Of a stretch of 14,148 nucleotides of DNA, positions 7,248-14,148 are shown piece by piece. The notes beneath the pieces were generated by a model that saw nothing but the letters and a program-made list of their open reading frames with translations, was not told the DNA's origin and ran no database searches. Made by a program: the position numbers and the translations under genes. How positions within the stretch are numbered: position 1 is the first letter of the stretch; each line of letters opens with the position of its first letter. Source of the DNA: Planctomicrobium sp. (GTDB lineage: Bacteria > Planctomycetota > Planctomycetia > Planctomycetales > Planctomycetaceae). The stretch spans positions 1-14,148 of the forward strand of contig JABJMI010000918.1 in NCBI GenBank assembly GCA_018659505.1. Direction: 5' to 3'.

Positions 7248-8319
7248 TCAATTGCAACAACATCGATGGACGCTAAGCATTGCTCCAAAAGCAATGTTGC
7301 CGTCTGCGCTGGTTGCCGCCACTTTTTGCGGGACTTTCTGCACAGATATTTCTGCGCAAGAGACTCCGTTGGAGCGACTACAAAATCGCTCTGCGGATGT
7401 TCGTTGGCGCGAAGCGACTACTGAATGGTTGCCCGTTGACAAATCTCAATTAGATCAATCAAGCTCTGTAAAAGAAGTCACGACTGAGCAGACCCCTTCG
7501 CAGGAAAGCTCGCAATCTACTCCAGCACCGTCGGTTGAGAATCTCGAACAACCAGAAGTGCTTAAACACGATTTTGAATTCGACACATCTTTTTCTCTGT
7601 TCGAACCATTCCCAAATCGTGGGACAACGACGACGAAGAATATCAATAGTGCTCAAACGACGACAAAAGTCGTTTCGCCTGCGAAACCATTTCCGACTCC
7701 AGTTGCCCAAGTACCAGAACCCGTGGAGATCGAGCCTACGCAGGATCCGATTGTCAGCGACAATTCCAAACGGAAATTCCAGGCACCGAGAGAACCTCAA
7801 AGAGTGGCGATGCTTACTCAAATCCCGCCTGCTCCGAGCAAGACACCAGAGTTACCATTGTTGCGCAGCATTTCTGATATCGAACCGTACCATGATTATG
7901 TGCCGGTCAAAAACCGTAAGAACACGAGTCAGATGATCAAACCGATCAACGCTGAAGGTCCAAAGTATCTGCCGCTGCCTGCAAATGGTTCGCTGGAAGC
8001 ACATAATGCACCGACCTACTATCATTGGATGGCGTCCAACTTAACACACGATCCACTCTACTTCGAAGATGTCTCATTAGAACGCTACGGACATACTTAT
8101 CCGCTGCAACCTTTTGTTTCGATCTCAAAGTTTGGTTTGCAAGTGATTGGTCTGCCGTACCAGATGGCGCTCAACCCAGTTGATTGTGAACAATACGCTC
8201 TGGGTTACTACCGCCCAGGGGACTGTGCACCGTTTCTACGGTATCGCATCCCCTACAATAAAACCGCCGCAACAACCGCTGCTGGTGTTTATACCGGGTT
8301 GATCTTTCTGATTCCTTAA
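7183..8319 (+). CDS. Exported planctomycete-type protein, unknown function (378 aa)
   Basis: Function not recognised. ATG 7183 lies inside guaB (65-base overlap) and has AAGGGAG at 7166-7172, ten bases away; ATG 7294 would start right at the hydrophobic segment but lacks a ribosome binding site. Taking 7183, the protein has a long basic N-region ([10 protein letters not shown]), a hydrophobic core at residues 38-53 and a likely cleavage after SAQ or TDISA (~59). Residues 85-245 are Pro/Thr/Ser/Gln-rich and probably unstructured. The C-terminal ~100 residues look like the conserved domain: [34 protein letters not shown], then [18 protein letters not shown] with two cysteines, and a hydrophobic tail ending [11 protein letters not shown] recall similar tails in hypothetical planctomycete proteins. 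Probably the last gene of the ribE-rsmA-guaB transcript. Confidence 0.85.
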   Translation: MTLPSRKKRQTIRLNIVQAITNQLQQHRWTLSIAPKAMLPSALVAATFCGTFCTDISAQETPLERLQNRSADVRWREATTEWLPVDKSQLDQSSSVKEVTTEQTPSQESSQSTPAPSVENLEQPEVLKHDFEFDTSFSLFEPFPNRGTTTTKNINSAQTTTKVVSPAKPFPTPVAQVPEPVEIEPTQDPIVSDNSKRKFQAPREPQRVAMLTQIPPAPSKTPELPLLRSISDIEPYHDYVPVKNRKNTSQMIKPINAEGPKYLPLPANGSLEAHNAPTYYHWMASNLTHDPLYFEDVSLERYGHTYPLQPFVSISKFGLQVIGLPYQMALNPVDCEQYALGYYRPGDCAPFLRYRIPYNKTAATTAAGVYTGLIFLIP

Positions 8320-8371
8320 GGAACTGCCCTAAGTCAATCTGGCAAACCAGTTCCGTAGAATAGCGAGTTAG

Positions 8372-8460
8372 GTTCTCGGTGTTCCCGATGAGGAACCGTT
8401 GATTTGATTCACGACTCATTGAGTAGCGTACCTTTCACATGGTTCGACGAAATCCACCCA
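8372..8460 (+). repeat. Direct repeat copy 1 (~89 bases)
   Basis: The first 43 bases (GTTCTCGGTGTTCCCGATG… through TTCACGA) match 9031-9073 at 41 of 43 positions; the remaining ~46 bases match at about 32. The copies are ~660 bases apart in the same orientation and bracket the small membrane gene. Read on the minus strand both encode RESNQR(F/S)LIGNTEN. The rest of the 8320-8667 gap shows only a weak hairpin (GGAACTG 8320-8326 with CAGTTCC 8348-8354) just after the preceding stop codon, without a T tract. Confidence 0.85.
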
Positions 8461-8600
8461 CTCGATGTCGCTTGGTCGTGGAATTTGTTATGCATTTCAT
8501 GTTTGGAGCGAGGTAGATCCATAGTAGCAAAGGGTGGCAGTGGACAAACTGTCGGAGTGGGCCGTTTTATCGGTTCGGCTTCAGCGACAGATTGCCCACA

Positions 8601-8630
8601 GTCCACGTGAATCGTCGAACTTCACCCACC
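8601..8630 (+). repeat. Partial third copy of the repeat tail, and arm of an inverted repeat
   Basis: GTCCACGTGAATCGTCGAAC followed by TTCACCCACC resembles the second half of the two 89-base copies (GTTCACGTGGATCGTCAAAC in copy 2). Its end, CTTCACCCACC (8620-8630), is also perfectly inverted at 8993-9003 (GGTGGGTGAAG), so the small gene at 8668-8943 lies between inverted as well as direct repeats. Confidence 0.6.
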
Positions 8631-8667
8631 CTGCAAAACTTAATCAACTCTTACAGGGAGCAGAAGA

Positions 8668-8943
8668 ATGGATGACGATGGACCGCATATTGTTTTTGCA
8701 ATCGGAATTGCAGTCATGGCTGCAACGGCAGCGTGGTCTTATGGATTCAGTAGAGAGGTCGGGTTTTTAATCGGAATCCATCTCGCTGGAATTTATGATT
8801 TTTTGGGCAGACTGAAAATCATGGATAGCGTTGTTGAGCTTTTCCTCACACCCAAAGGAGCTGCAATAGATAAATTCCCGGTATGGTTTGGTGTGATCTT
8901 CATAGACATTTTCTTGATCGGATCGCATTACAGATGGTTTTGA
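8668..8943 (+). CDS. Small predicted membrane protein, unknown function (91 aa)
   Basis: Not recognised as any family. ATG 8668 has a good ribosome binding site, AGGGAG at 8655-8660, seven bases upstream, which is the main reason to treat it as real. The peptide has three hydrophobic segments: roughly residues 8-27 (IVFAIGIAVMAATAAWSYGF), 31-47 (VGFLIGIHLAGIYDFLG) and 71-85 (PVWFGVIFIDIFLIG), with an acidic MDDD start and a short charged middle section, and ends in aromatic HYRWF. It lies alone in a repeat-rich gap, ~350 bases after the preceding gene and ~290 before the next, bracketed by direct and inverted repeats, which fits a mobile or passenger cassette. Possible alternatives are an insertion remnant or a small holin-like or toxin-like membrane peptide; nothing in the sequence decides this. 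Confidence 0.6.
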   Translation: MDDDGPHIVFAIGIAVMAATAAWSYGFSREVGFLIGIHLAGIYDFLGRLKIMDSVVELFLTPKGAAIDKFPVWFGVIFIDIFLIGSHYRWF

Positions 8944-8992
8944 AATGCGTTCATGTTTTTCATTTTGATTCTTCTGCTGCATAGTTCCGTAA

Positions 8993-9003
8993 GGTGGGTG
9001 AAG
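8993..9003. repeat. Inverted-repeat partner GGTGGGTGAAG
   Basis: These eleven bases are the perfect reverse complement of 8620-8630. A related GGTGGATGAAG follows at 9021-9031, running directly into direct-repeat copy 2. Together these show several generations of the same repeat family layered downstream of the small membrane gene. Confidence 0.5.
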
Positions 9004-9030
9004 CAATCCGTTGATGAAAAGGTGGATGAA

Positions 9031-9119
9031 GTTCTCGGTGTTTCCGATGAGGGACCGTTGATTTGATTCACGAGTTATTAAGTAACCCACCGTTCACGTG
9101 GATCGTCAAACTCCACTCT
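9031..9119 (+). repeat. Direct repeat copy 2 (~89 bases)
   Basis: Partner of the copy at 8372-8460: 41 of 43 identical bases at the start, about 73 of 89 overall. After it, 9120-9232 leads to the GTG start of the VWA gene; I see no convincing promoter or ribosome binding site there, only a poor TTGCCA (9178-9183) with nothing close to a -10 box at the right distance. Confidence 0.85.
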
Positions 9120-9232
9120 GCCTACATCTCTCCTCATAATATCACTTTGGATGTTTCCAAATTTGCAGCGGATAAAGCTTGCCATAGTCTTCCTGCTGGC
9201 ATGATGTACTAATCGTAATGTAAACTCGCATT

Positions 9233-11578
9233 GTGAGACAGTTTTTCGATGACATTCTGACTTGGTACTTAGGGCTTTCTGTTTCTGACGAAAGCTCAAA
9301 CCTACAGCGTCATTGGCGTTTTGAGGCAGCCTGGAATTGGCAAACAATGCCAGTCTTGCTGTCGATGTTCTTCGTTTTGGCTCTGGCTATCTGGTTGCTA
9401 AGAGTGAATCTTCGCCGACAATCAAGGAAGCTGTTTGTTCTGTTGCTGACGCTGCGATGTTCGATTCTTTTCATGTTGGCGTTAGTGATCCTGCAGGTTC
9501 AGTTGAAAACCGTCATTTTTGGAAAACCCGGACTGGTCTTCCTGATCGACTCTTCTGCGAGCATGTCGCTGACGGATCATTATGTTGCTGCTGACTTGAA
9601 TCGCTTAAAACGTAGCGGAGTCACGCAAACCTCAGAGTCGCGAATTGACATCCTCAAACAATTTTTCAGTCAATCTCAGTCCGATTGGTACCGCGACCTC
9701 CAACAAACTTACGAAATCACCCCCTACACATTTGATAGCAATTTGCATGAGTCGGAACTCATTCCGACGGGAGATGTTTCAATTCCTCAATGGGTCTCCA
9801 AGATCCAGGCAAATGGAATTTCGACCGACTTCCAAACTTCTCTCGATGAACTCGTACAAAAAGTGCGTGATCAAACTCCCGCAGCGATCGTTCTATTTTC
9901 AGATGGGCGAGCAACAACGCACATGGCGTCTGCAACATCTCAAATCGAGAAGAAATTTCAACGATTGCGTCTTCCTGTTTTCACTGTTGGGTTCGGTGCT
10001 CCTGCAAATTCAATTGACATTGTTCTTGAAGATATTGAGTTTGAACCAGTTGGTTTCACGGGCGACGAACACGCAGTGTCAGTCTCAATCTCGACGAATG
10101 AAACGATTACGAATTCGGTTCAATTGGTCGCCAAGAACAGCCTAACTAAAGAGGTTGTGAATTCAGTCACTCTCGCGAAGATCACGCGAGACCAAAAGGC
10201 TGAGGCGACGCTATTGATTCCTCACTTGGGCGCAGGGCGAAATGAATTCCAGATCGAAATCATGTCCGCGATTGGAGAGAATGAACTACAGAATAATACT
10301 CAATTAATACACATTTGGGGACGAAACGCAAAACTCAACGTGTTGTTCATCGAGCACGAACCTCGTTGGGAATTTCGACACTTAAAAACTGCCATGGAAA
10401 GAGACCGAAATCTTTCCATCGAAACTTTTTTGTTCGCCGGTGACCCTGCTTATGCCGTTGAAGATCGAACTGCTCTATCACAATTACCAGAGTCTTTAGA
10501 GAACTATGACGCTGTCATTCTGGGAGACATCGATTTCAATTTGCTTCCTCAGAATTACGACTTAATCCTCGAAGATTTTGTGGAGAACAACGGTGGACTT
10601 TTACTTCTCTCAGGGAGACGATCATTTGAAAGTCTCGATTTAACCTCACACATCAGCGAACTACATCCGACACTCACGCGTCTGCCTGAAGGAATTCAAC
10701 GCAGGCAAGTCAACGTCAAGCCAACTCCAGAAGGAGAAGCACAGCATCTCTTCCCGGTCCTTTCCGAAGAATACGACCAAGCTGCGATGCCAGAACTCTA
10801 CGCTTTGGAATATGATCTCTCCTCCAAACCTTCGGCACTCACGTTACTTGAAGGGAAAAGAGGAGACTCATCATTCAAACCGCTGCCACTTGTGTTATCG
10901 ATGAGGTATGGTTCAGGACTTGTCACGCAACATCTTGTCGATGATCTTTGGAGATGGAGAGTGGTTGCGAATGGAGAATTCTTCCGGAAATATTGGGCAC
11001 AAACGATCCGGAATCTTTGTCGACAAAAACTCATTGAAGAACTTCCACCACTGGAACTGACTTCGAATCGAAACCAATACCACTCATCTGATTCTGCTGA
11101 AATCATACTGATTGATCGACTAGAGCAGTTGCAGCTTCAAGACGCAATCCCTGTAATTTGGGACCTCAACGGTCAGACTGGTGGAGAACTGACTCTTCAC
11201 CGATCGAATTCCGACTCGACGACATTTTCCGGAATGATGACTTCTTTGCAGCCGGGAAGCTACACTTTATCACTACTTTCAAACGATGAAAAATTGAATT
11301 CAGTGCGGTCTCAATTCGAGGTAGTCGAAACGAATTCTGAAGAAGAGTATCACCCGTTCCAGAAGACGTTCTTGCAAAAATTATCCGAGAAAAATCAAGG
11401 GCAGTTTTATTTCCCTTGGGAACTTAATCAGCTACAGAGTGAACTACCAGAAACGCAGTACACGACGAACTCGAAAACCCTTATCATTCCAATCTGGAAT
11501 CGATGGGAAATGATTCTTCTATTATTAGGAGTCTTCGCAGTAGAGTGGATCGTTCGAAGGCGTACTGGACTCGATTAG
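9233..11578 (+). CDS. Membrane-anchored VWA / glutamine-amidotransferase-like protein (781 aa)
   Basis: A large envelope protein of the kind found next to MoxR/BatA-like genes in planctomycetes; its exact role is unknown. Two N-terminal membrane segments (about residues 40-58 and 67-90) precede a von Willebrand factor A domain with a complete-looking MIDAS metal site: DSSAS (106-110), a threonine at 198 (GISTDF) and FSDGR (222-226). After a beta-rich linker (~265-360) a class I glutamine-amidotransferase-like fold follows: LNVLFIEHEPRWEFRHL (368-384), YDAVILGDID and GGLLLLSGRRSF (454-465). It lacks an obvious catalytic Cys, so it is probably a non-enzymatic variant. A last membrane segment (~755-772) ends in RRRTGLD. 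The start is GTG 9233: the residues it adds (FFDDILTWYLGL) fit the family as I recall it, though no good ribosome binding site is visible. It likely acts with the next gene. Confidence 0.9.
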   Translation: MRQFFDDILTWYLGLSVSDESSNLQRHWRFEAAWNWQTMPVLLSMFFVLALAIWLLRVNLRRQSRKLFVLLLTLRCSILFMLALVILQVQLKTVIFGKPGLVFLIDSSASMSLTDHYVAADLNRLKRSGVTQTSESRIDILKQFFSQSQSDWYRDLQQTYEITPYTFDSNLHESELIPTGDVSIPQWVSKIQANGISTDFQTSLDELVQKVRDQTPAAIVLFSDGRATTHMASATSQIEKKFQRLRLPVFTVGFGAPANSIDIVLEDIEFEPVGFTGDEHAVSVSISTNETITNSVQLVAKNSLTKEVVNSVTLAKITRDQKAEATLLIPHLGAGRNEFQIEIMSAIGENELQNNTQLIHIWGRNAKLNVLFIEHEPRWEFRHLKTAMERDRNLSIETFLFAGDPAYAVEDRTALSQLPESLENYDAVILGDIDFNLLPQNYDLILEDFVENNGGLLLLSGRRSFESLDLTSHISELHPTLTRLPEGIQRRQVNVKPTPEGEAQHLFPVLSEEYDQAAMPELYALEYDLSSKPSALTLLEGKRGDSSFKPLPLVLSMRYGSGLVTQHLVDDLWRWRVVANGEFFRKYWAQTIRNLCRQKLIEELPPLELTSNRNQYHSSDSAEIILIDRLEQLQLQDAIPVIWDLNGQTGGELTLHRSNSDSTTFSGMMTSLQPGSYTLSLLSNDEKLNSVRSQFEVVETNSEEEYHPFQKTFLQKLSEKNQGQFYFPWELNQLQSELPETQYTTNSKTLIIPIWNRWEMILLLLGVFAVEWIVRRRTGLD

Positions 11579-11649
11579 ACTATTTGGAATTTCCCCCTTA
11601 CTGGCTTCGTTTACTCAGGTGAGCGGCTAGAGAAGTTTTACTATATGCA

Positions 11650-11703
11650 AGCACGACGCGCGAGCGAGTGGACTAAAGAACTCACTTGCTCGCGCGTCGT
11701 GCT
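11650..11703 (+). terminator. Very stable 21-bp hairpin between the two envelope genes
   Basis: 11650-11670 pairs with 11683-11703 over 21 positions with a single GT wobble, closing a 12-base loop; the arms contain AGCACGACGCGCGAGC and its complement. TATTTTCTT follows on the plus strand, a short imperfect T tract, so it should end transcription of the VWA gene or attenuate read-through into the next gene, whose start is 75 bases further on. The flanking 11579-11777 gap contains nothing else I can name. Confidence 0.75.
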
Positions 11704-11777
11704 AGTATTTTCTTAACTTGTCCTTTGATTTTTTCTCAACGAAATCACTTCTCTGAATATTGTAAAAACCGAACGCG

Positions 11778-14148
11778 ATGACTCAATTGCGAGAAGAACT
11801 TGAATCTCTTCAACGAAGACTCAAATGGCGTCTTCGTCTTCAGGTAGTCTTGAATTCAATGCTTCTGGTATTCCTAGTTTCGATTCTGCTGGTCGTGATC
11901 GATTTTCAACTTCGCCCCGAGTTAAACCTGTTCAGGTATTTGCTTTCGATGGCATTTTGGATGTCTGTTTTGGCAGTCTTCGGTTTCTGGATCGTGCCAA
12001 TCTTCTTTCGCAAGATTGGGATCGTCGACATCGCTTTTGCGGTGGAAAATTCTTTAGGAACTGAAACTGGAGAACTCGCTGCCGTGCTTGATCTTGAAGG
12101 GAATCTCGCTCGAAATGACGGTGCTGGATTCGACACAGGAATGCTTTCCAAAAATATTTTAGAGACGGAACTCGAATCTCCTCTCAGGTTACGCTCTGCT
12201 CTTTTTACTGTGAAATGTTTGGCAGTAATTGTGGTTGCCACTATCGTAGCCGTGATCACTCCCAATTCATCTTTGATCGCGATGAATAGAATTTCTAACC
12301 CCCGCAGCGAACAGAAATGGCCTCGTTTCACGAATCTGGAACTGTACGACTCTTCTTTCAACAAAGTTTCTCCTGGAAGTGTGGTTTCTCAAGTCGGTCG
12401 AGAAAGTACTCAATTCTATGCCATCGATCAAAATGGAGACCCGCCCAAAGAGGTTCTTCTTGAAATTCGAAATGGGACTCAGGCGGTCAAACAAATTCAA
12501 CTTCAAGGAGTACAAAAAAAACTCGACGGAATTAACACGAGTACTCTCTTCGAGTTTCGACTCGTCCCCACTCCAGCGGAGGAACTTCAGTTTCGAGTCA
12601 TCGGAGGTGATGACAGATCCATGCCCTGGACGCATCTCTTACAAGAGTTGAAGCCTTCGGTCATCTCAATCGCTTGCAAAATCTCACCCCCCGAGTACCT
12701 GGGACAGAATACCAGTTCCATTGAAAATTGGGCGGGACAACTGCAAGTCCCCGCCGGGACTGCACTCACTTTTGCCCTTCAACTCAATCGAACCGTGGTC
12801 GAATTTCAAGTTCAGGACCAAGCTGGAAACGTCCTCTATGAACAGTCAGGCAGAACGGACCGATTTGAATTTCCTCTGCAAACTCCAGCGGAGTCCGATG
12901 ATCGACTCCAGTACGAAGTCTTAGTCAAAACTTCAATTGAGAACGCAGCGAAGGACTGGATCAGAGTCAAACGTCTACAGATCGAACCTGTCCTCGATCA
13001 ACCACCACTCGTCACCCTTTTACAGCCAGTTCGGGAGCGCAACGTTACACCGACTGCAGTGATTCCCATTCAGGCAATTGCCAATGACGATCACAGGTTG
13101 AAGTCATTTCGAATTGTCGTGGCTGCAGCGAATGAATCCTCACTTCTGGCAGAAGATCTTAGCAGTCAACAAGAAGCGACTATTAACGGAAAACTGACGA
13201 TTGAACTCACGCAGTCTCAAGTGGGGGAAACTATCAATATCTTTGCAGAGGCGAGTGATTTTAATCCCGATGCTTCTCTGGCGACAAGCCAGGCCGTTCG
13301 TGTCAATGTCGTTTCAAGTCAAACTAAAGCATCAGAAATCAACATAGGAATTCAACAACTCGCCAGAGAGATTTCAAGCGGGTTCAGACAGCAACAGGAA
13401 TTGAAAAATTCATCAACAGAATTACTCGATTCCGTTCAACAAAACTTCAATCCGAGAGATCTCCATGATGCGATGAACCGACTAGAAGCCAGGCAAAGCC
13501 TATTGCTTCAGAGACTTGGAGAATCGGATCTTCAAGTTCAAATCCGAGACTTGCAGGCAGAAATCCTTATCAATCAAATCGAGAATTCCGCATACGATTC
13601 TGCTCTGCAACTGATTCAGAATTCGGTTCAACTACAGATTCTCCCTCCTCAAAAGAAAAGCGTGGCGTCGATCCAATCAATTCAACAATTGATCAGTCCG
13701 ATCAAGACAACTTCTCTAAACGAACAACTGAAGGCACAGGTCAGCGCCAAACTTCGACAGGCAATTATCGAACAAGAAAAAGCGATTCAGTCATCGGTAG
13801 AATTGATGAAACAACTTGGTCAATGGATTGATACAGCGGACATTCAGTTGCAATGGGATTTGCTGCTGACTGATATCCATAAAATCTCTGAACTACTCCC
13901 TGAGATTGCACGAGAAACGATTTCAAAGTCTGTTCAAGAGTTATCATCGAAGCAGCTAAACAGTCTTGAAGATGCCGCCAACTTGCATCAGCAATTCTCA
14001 ACTCGTTCGCAAAAATTGCTCCAGCAATTAAAACAGTCCAATGATGAGCATTGGAGAATGTTAGGTGACTTGTTCACTGAGTTTGAAATCGTTCGGCAAG
14101 TGCAAGATTCTGCGAACGCAATACAGCAAAACAATATTCTTAAAGCGA
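11778..14148 (+). CDS. Large membrane/coiled-coil protein, DUF4175-like, 3' end off the right edge
   Basis: I translated 790 codons without a stop from ATG 11778; the gene continues past the window. Function unknown. A basic amphipathic start (REELESLQRRLKWRLR) leads into membrane segments at about residues 22-42 and 53-77, a cytoplasmic stretch with the FAVEN…TGELAAVLDL motif, and a third segment at ~142-161. The following extracytoplasmic region has beta-sandwich-like repeats, including ISPPEYLG and NDDHRLKSFRIVV, features of DUF4175-like proteins as I recall them. From ~520 on it is Gln/Leu-rich and helical, probably coiled coil (e.g. FRQQQELKNSSTELLDSV). It follows the VWA/amidotransferase-like gene across a hairpin; such pairs probably form an envelope complex (inference). 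No good ribosome binding site precedes the start. Confidence 0.88.
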   Translation, partial: MTQLREELESLQRRLKWRLRLQVVLNSMLLVFLVSILLVVIDFQLRPELNLFRYLLSMAFWMSVLAVFGFWIVPIFFRKIGIVDIAFAVENSLGTETGELAAVLDLEGNLARNDGAGFDTGMLSKNILETELESPLRLRSALFTVKCLAVIVVATIVAVITPNSSLIAMNRISNPRSEQKWPRFTNLELYDSSFNKVSPGSVVSQVGRESTQFYAIDQNGDPPKEVLLEIRNGTQAVKQIQLQGVQKKLDGINTSTLFEFRLVPTPAEELQFRVIGGDDRSMPWTHLLQELKPSVISIACKISPPEYLGQNTSSIENWAGQLQVPAGTALTFALQLNRTVVEFQVQDQAGNVLYEQSGRTDRFEFPLQTPAESDDRLQYEVLVKTSIENAAKDWIRVKRLQIEPVLDQPPLVTLLQPVRERNVTPTAVIPIQAIANDDHRLKSFRIVVAAANESSLLAEDLSSQQEATINGKLTIELTQSQVGETINIFAEASDFNPDASLATSQAVRVNVVSSQTKASEINIGIQQLAREISSGFRQQQELKNSSTELLDSVQQNFNPRDLHDAMNRLEARQSLLLQRLGESDLQVQIRDLQAEILINQIENSAYDSALQLIQNSVQLQILPPQKKSVASIQSIQQLISPIKTTSLNEQLKAQVSAKLRQAIIEQEKAIQSSVELMKQLGQWIDTADIQLQWDLLLTDIHKISELLPEIARETISKSVQELSSKQLNSLEDAANLHQQFSTRSQKLLQQLKQSNDEHWRMLGDLFTEFEIVRQVQDSANAIQQNNILKA

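Noticed and set aside
8320..8354. GGAACTG/CAGTTCC hairpin as terminator after the guaB-linked gene
   Set aside because: Only a seven-base stem with a ~21-base loop and no T tract; too weak to call.
8409..8606. 65-aa minus-strand ORF in the repeat-rich gap
   Set aside because: It is made largely of repeat sequence and has no clear ribosome binding site or domain.
8534..8770. 78-aa plus-strand ORF overlapping the small membrane gene in another frame
   Set aside because: No ribosome binding site and no recognisable features; it crosses the third repeat copy, and the frame starting at 8668 has a clear AGGGAG.
8767..9090. 107-aa minus-strand ORF containing RESNQRSLIGNTEN
   Set aside because: It is antisense to the better-supported small membrane gene and its only conserved part comes from the direct repeat.
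8372..9119. Insertion sequence or CRISPR-like array
   Set aside because: No transposase frame, and only two full repeat copies with a ~570-base interval; repeat spacing does not fit a CRISPR array.

Overview
The window reads as a stretch of planctomycete chromosome (inferred, from gene content, not from a marker gene). Reasons: moderate GC, large secreted or membrane proteins of types I associate with Planctomycetota (a VWA plus glutamine-amidotransferase-like membrane protein, a DUF4175-like coiled-coil membrane protein, a proline-rich exported protein with a conserved 'HDPLYFED…LERYG' tail), long intergenic gaps and dispersed intergenic repeats. It contains four well-recognised housekeeping genes, several lineage-type proteins of unknown function and one small membrane-protein gene inside a repeat-rich gap. 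No rRNA, tRNA, CRISPR array, transposase or phage gene was seen.

Left part (1-3900, minus strand). glnA, a type I-beta glutamine synthetase, runs off the left edge; its reading frame is intact across all 444 codons present. Its conserved catalytic flap glutamate appears as aspartate. A strong hairpin with a T tract lies about 90 bases before its start codon. Behind it is a 670-base gap holding inverted-repeat and hairpin elements, then a gene for a 554-residue exported protein of unknown function, and upstream of that a weak candidate small ORF.

Middle (3900-8320, plus strand). A divergent promoter region with a dyad and a 16-bp-stem terminator-like hairpin precedes ribE (riboflavin synthase). 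ribE overlaps rsmA (16S rRNA adenine dimethyltransferase) by 8 bases. guaB (IMP dehydrogenase) follows after a short gap with a GTAA-loop hairpin, and a gene for an exported planctomycete-type protein starts inside the 3' end of guaB. The four could be co-transcribed: flavin synthesis, ribosome maturation and guanine nucleotide synthesis with an envelope protein at the end.

Right part (8320-14148, plus strand). A 900-base, repeat-rich gap has two ~89-base direct repeats bracketing a 91-residue predicted multi-pass membrane protein with a good ribosome binding site. Then comes a 781-residue membrane-anchored VWA protein and, beyond a 21-bp perfect-to-wobble hairpin, the first 790 codons of a large membrane/coiled-coil protein that runs off the right edge. 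This pair probably works together at the cell envelope.

The points most worth following are the repeated placement of strong terminator-like hairpins inside leaders (glnA, ribE, the last gene), the Glu-to-Asp change in glutamine synthetase, and the repeat-bracketed small membrane gene.
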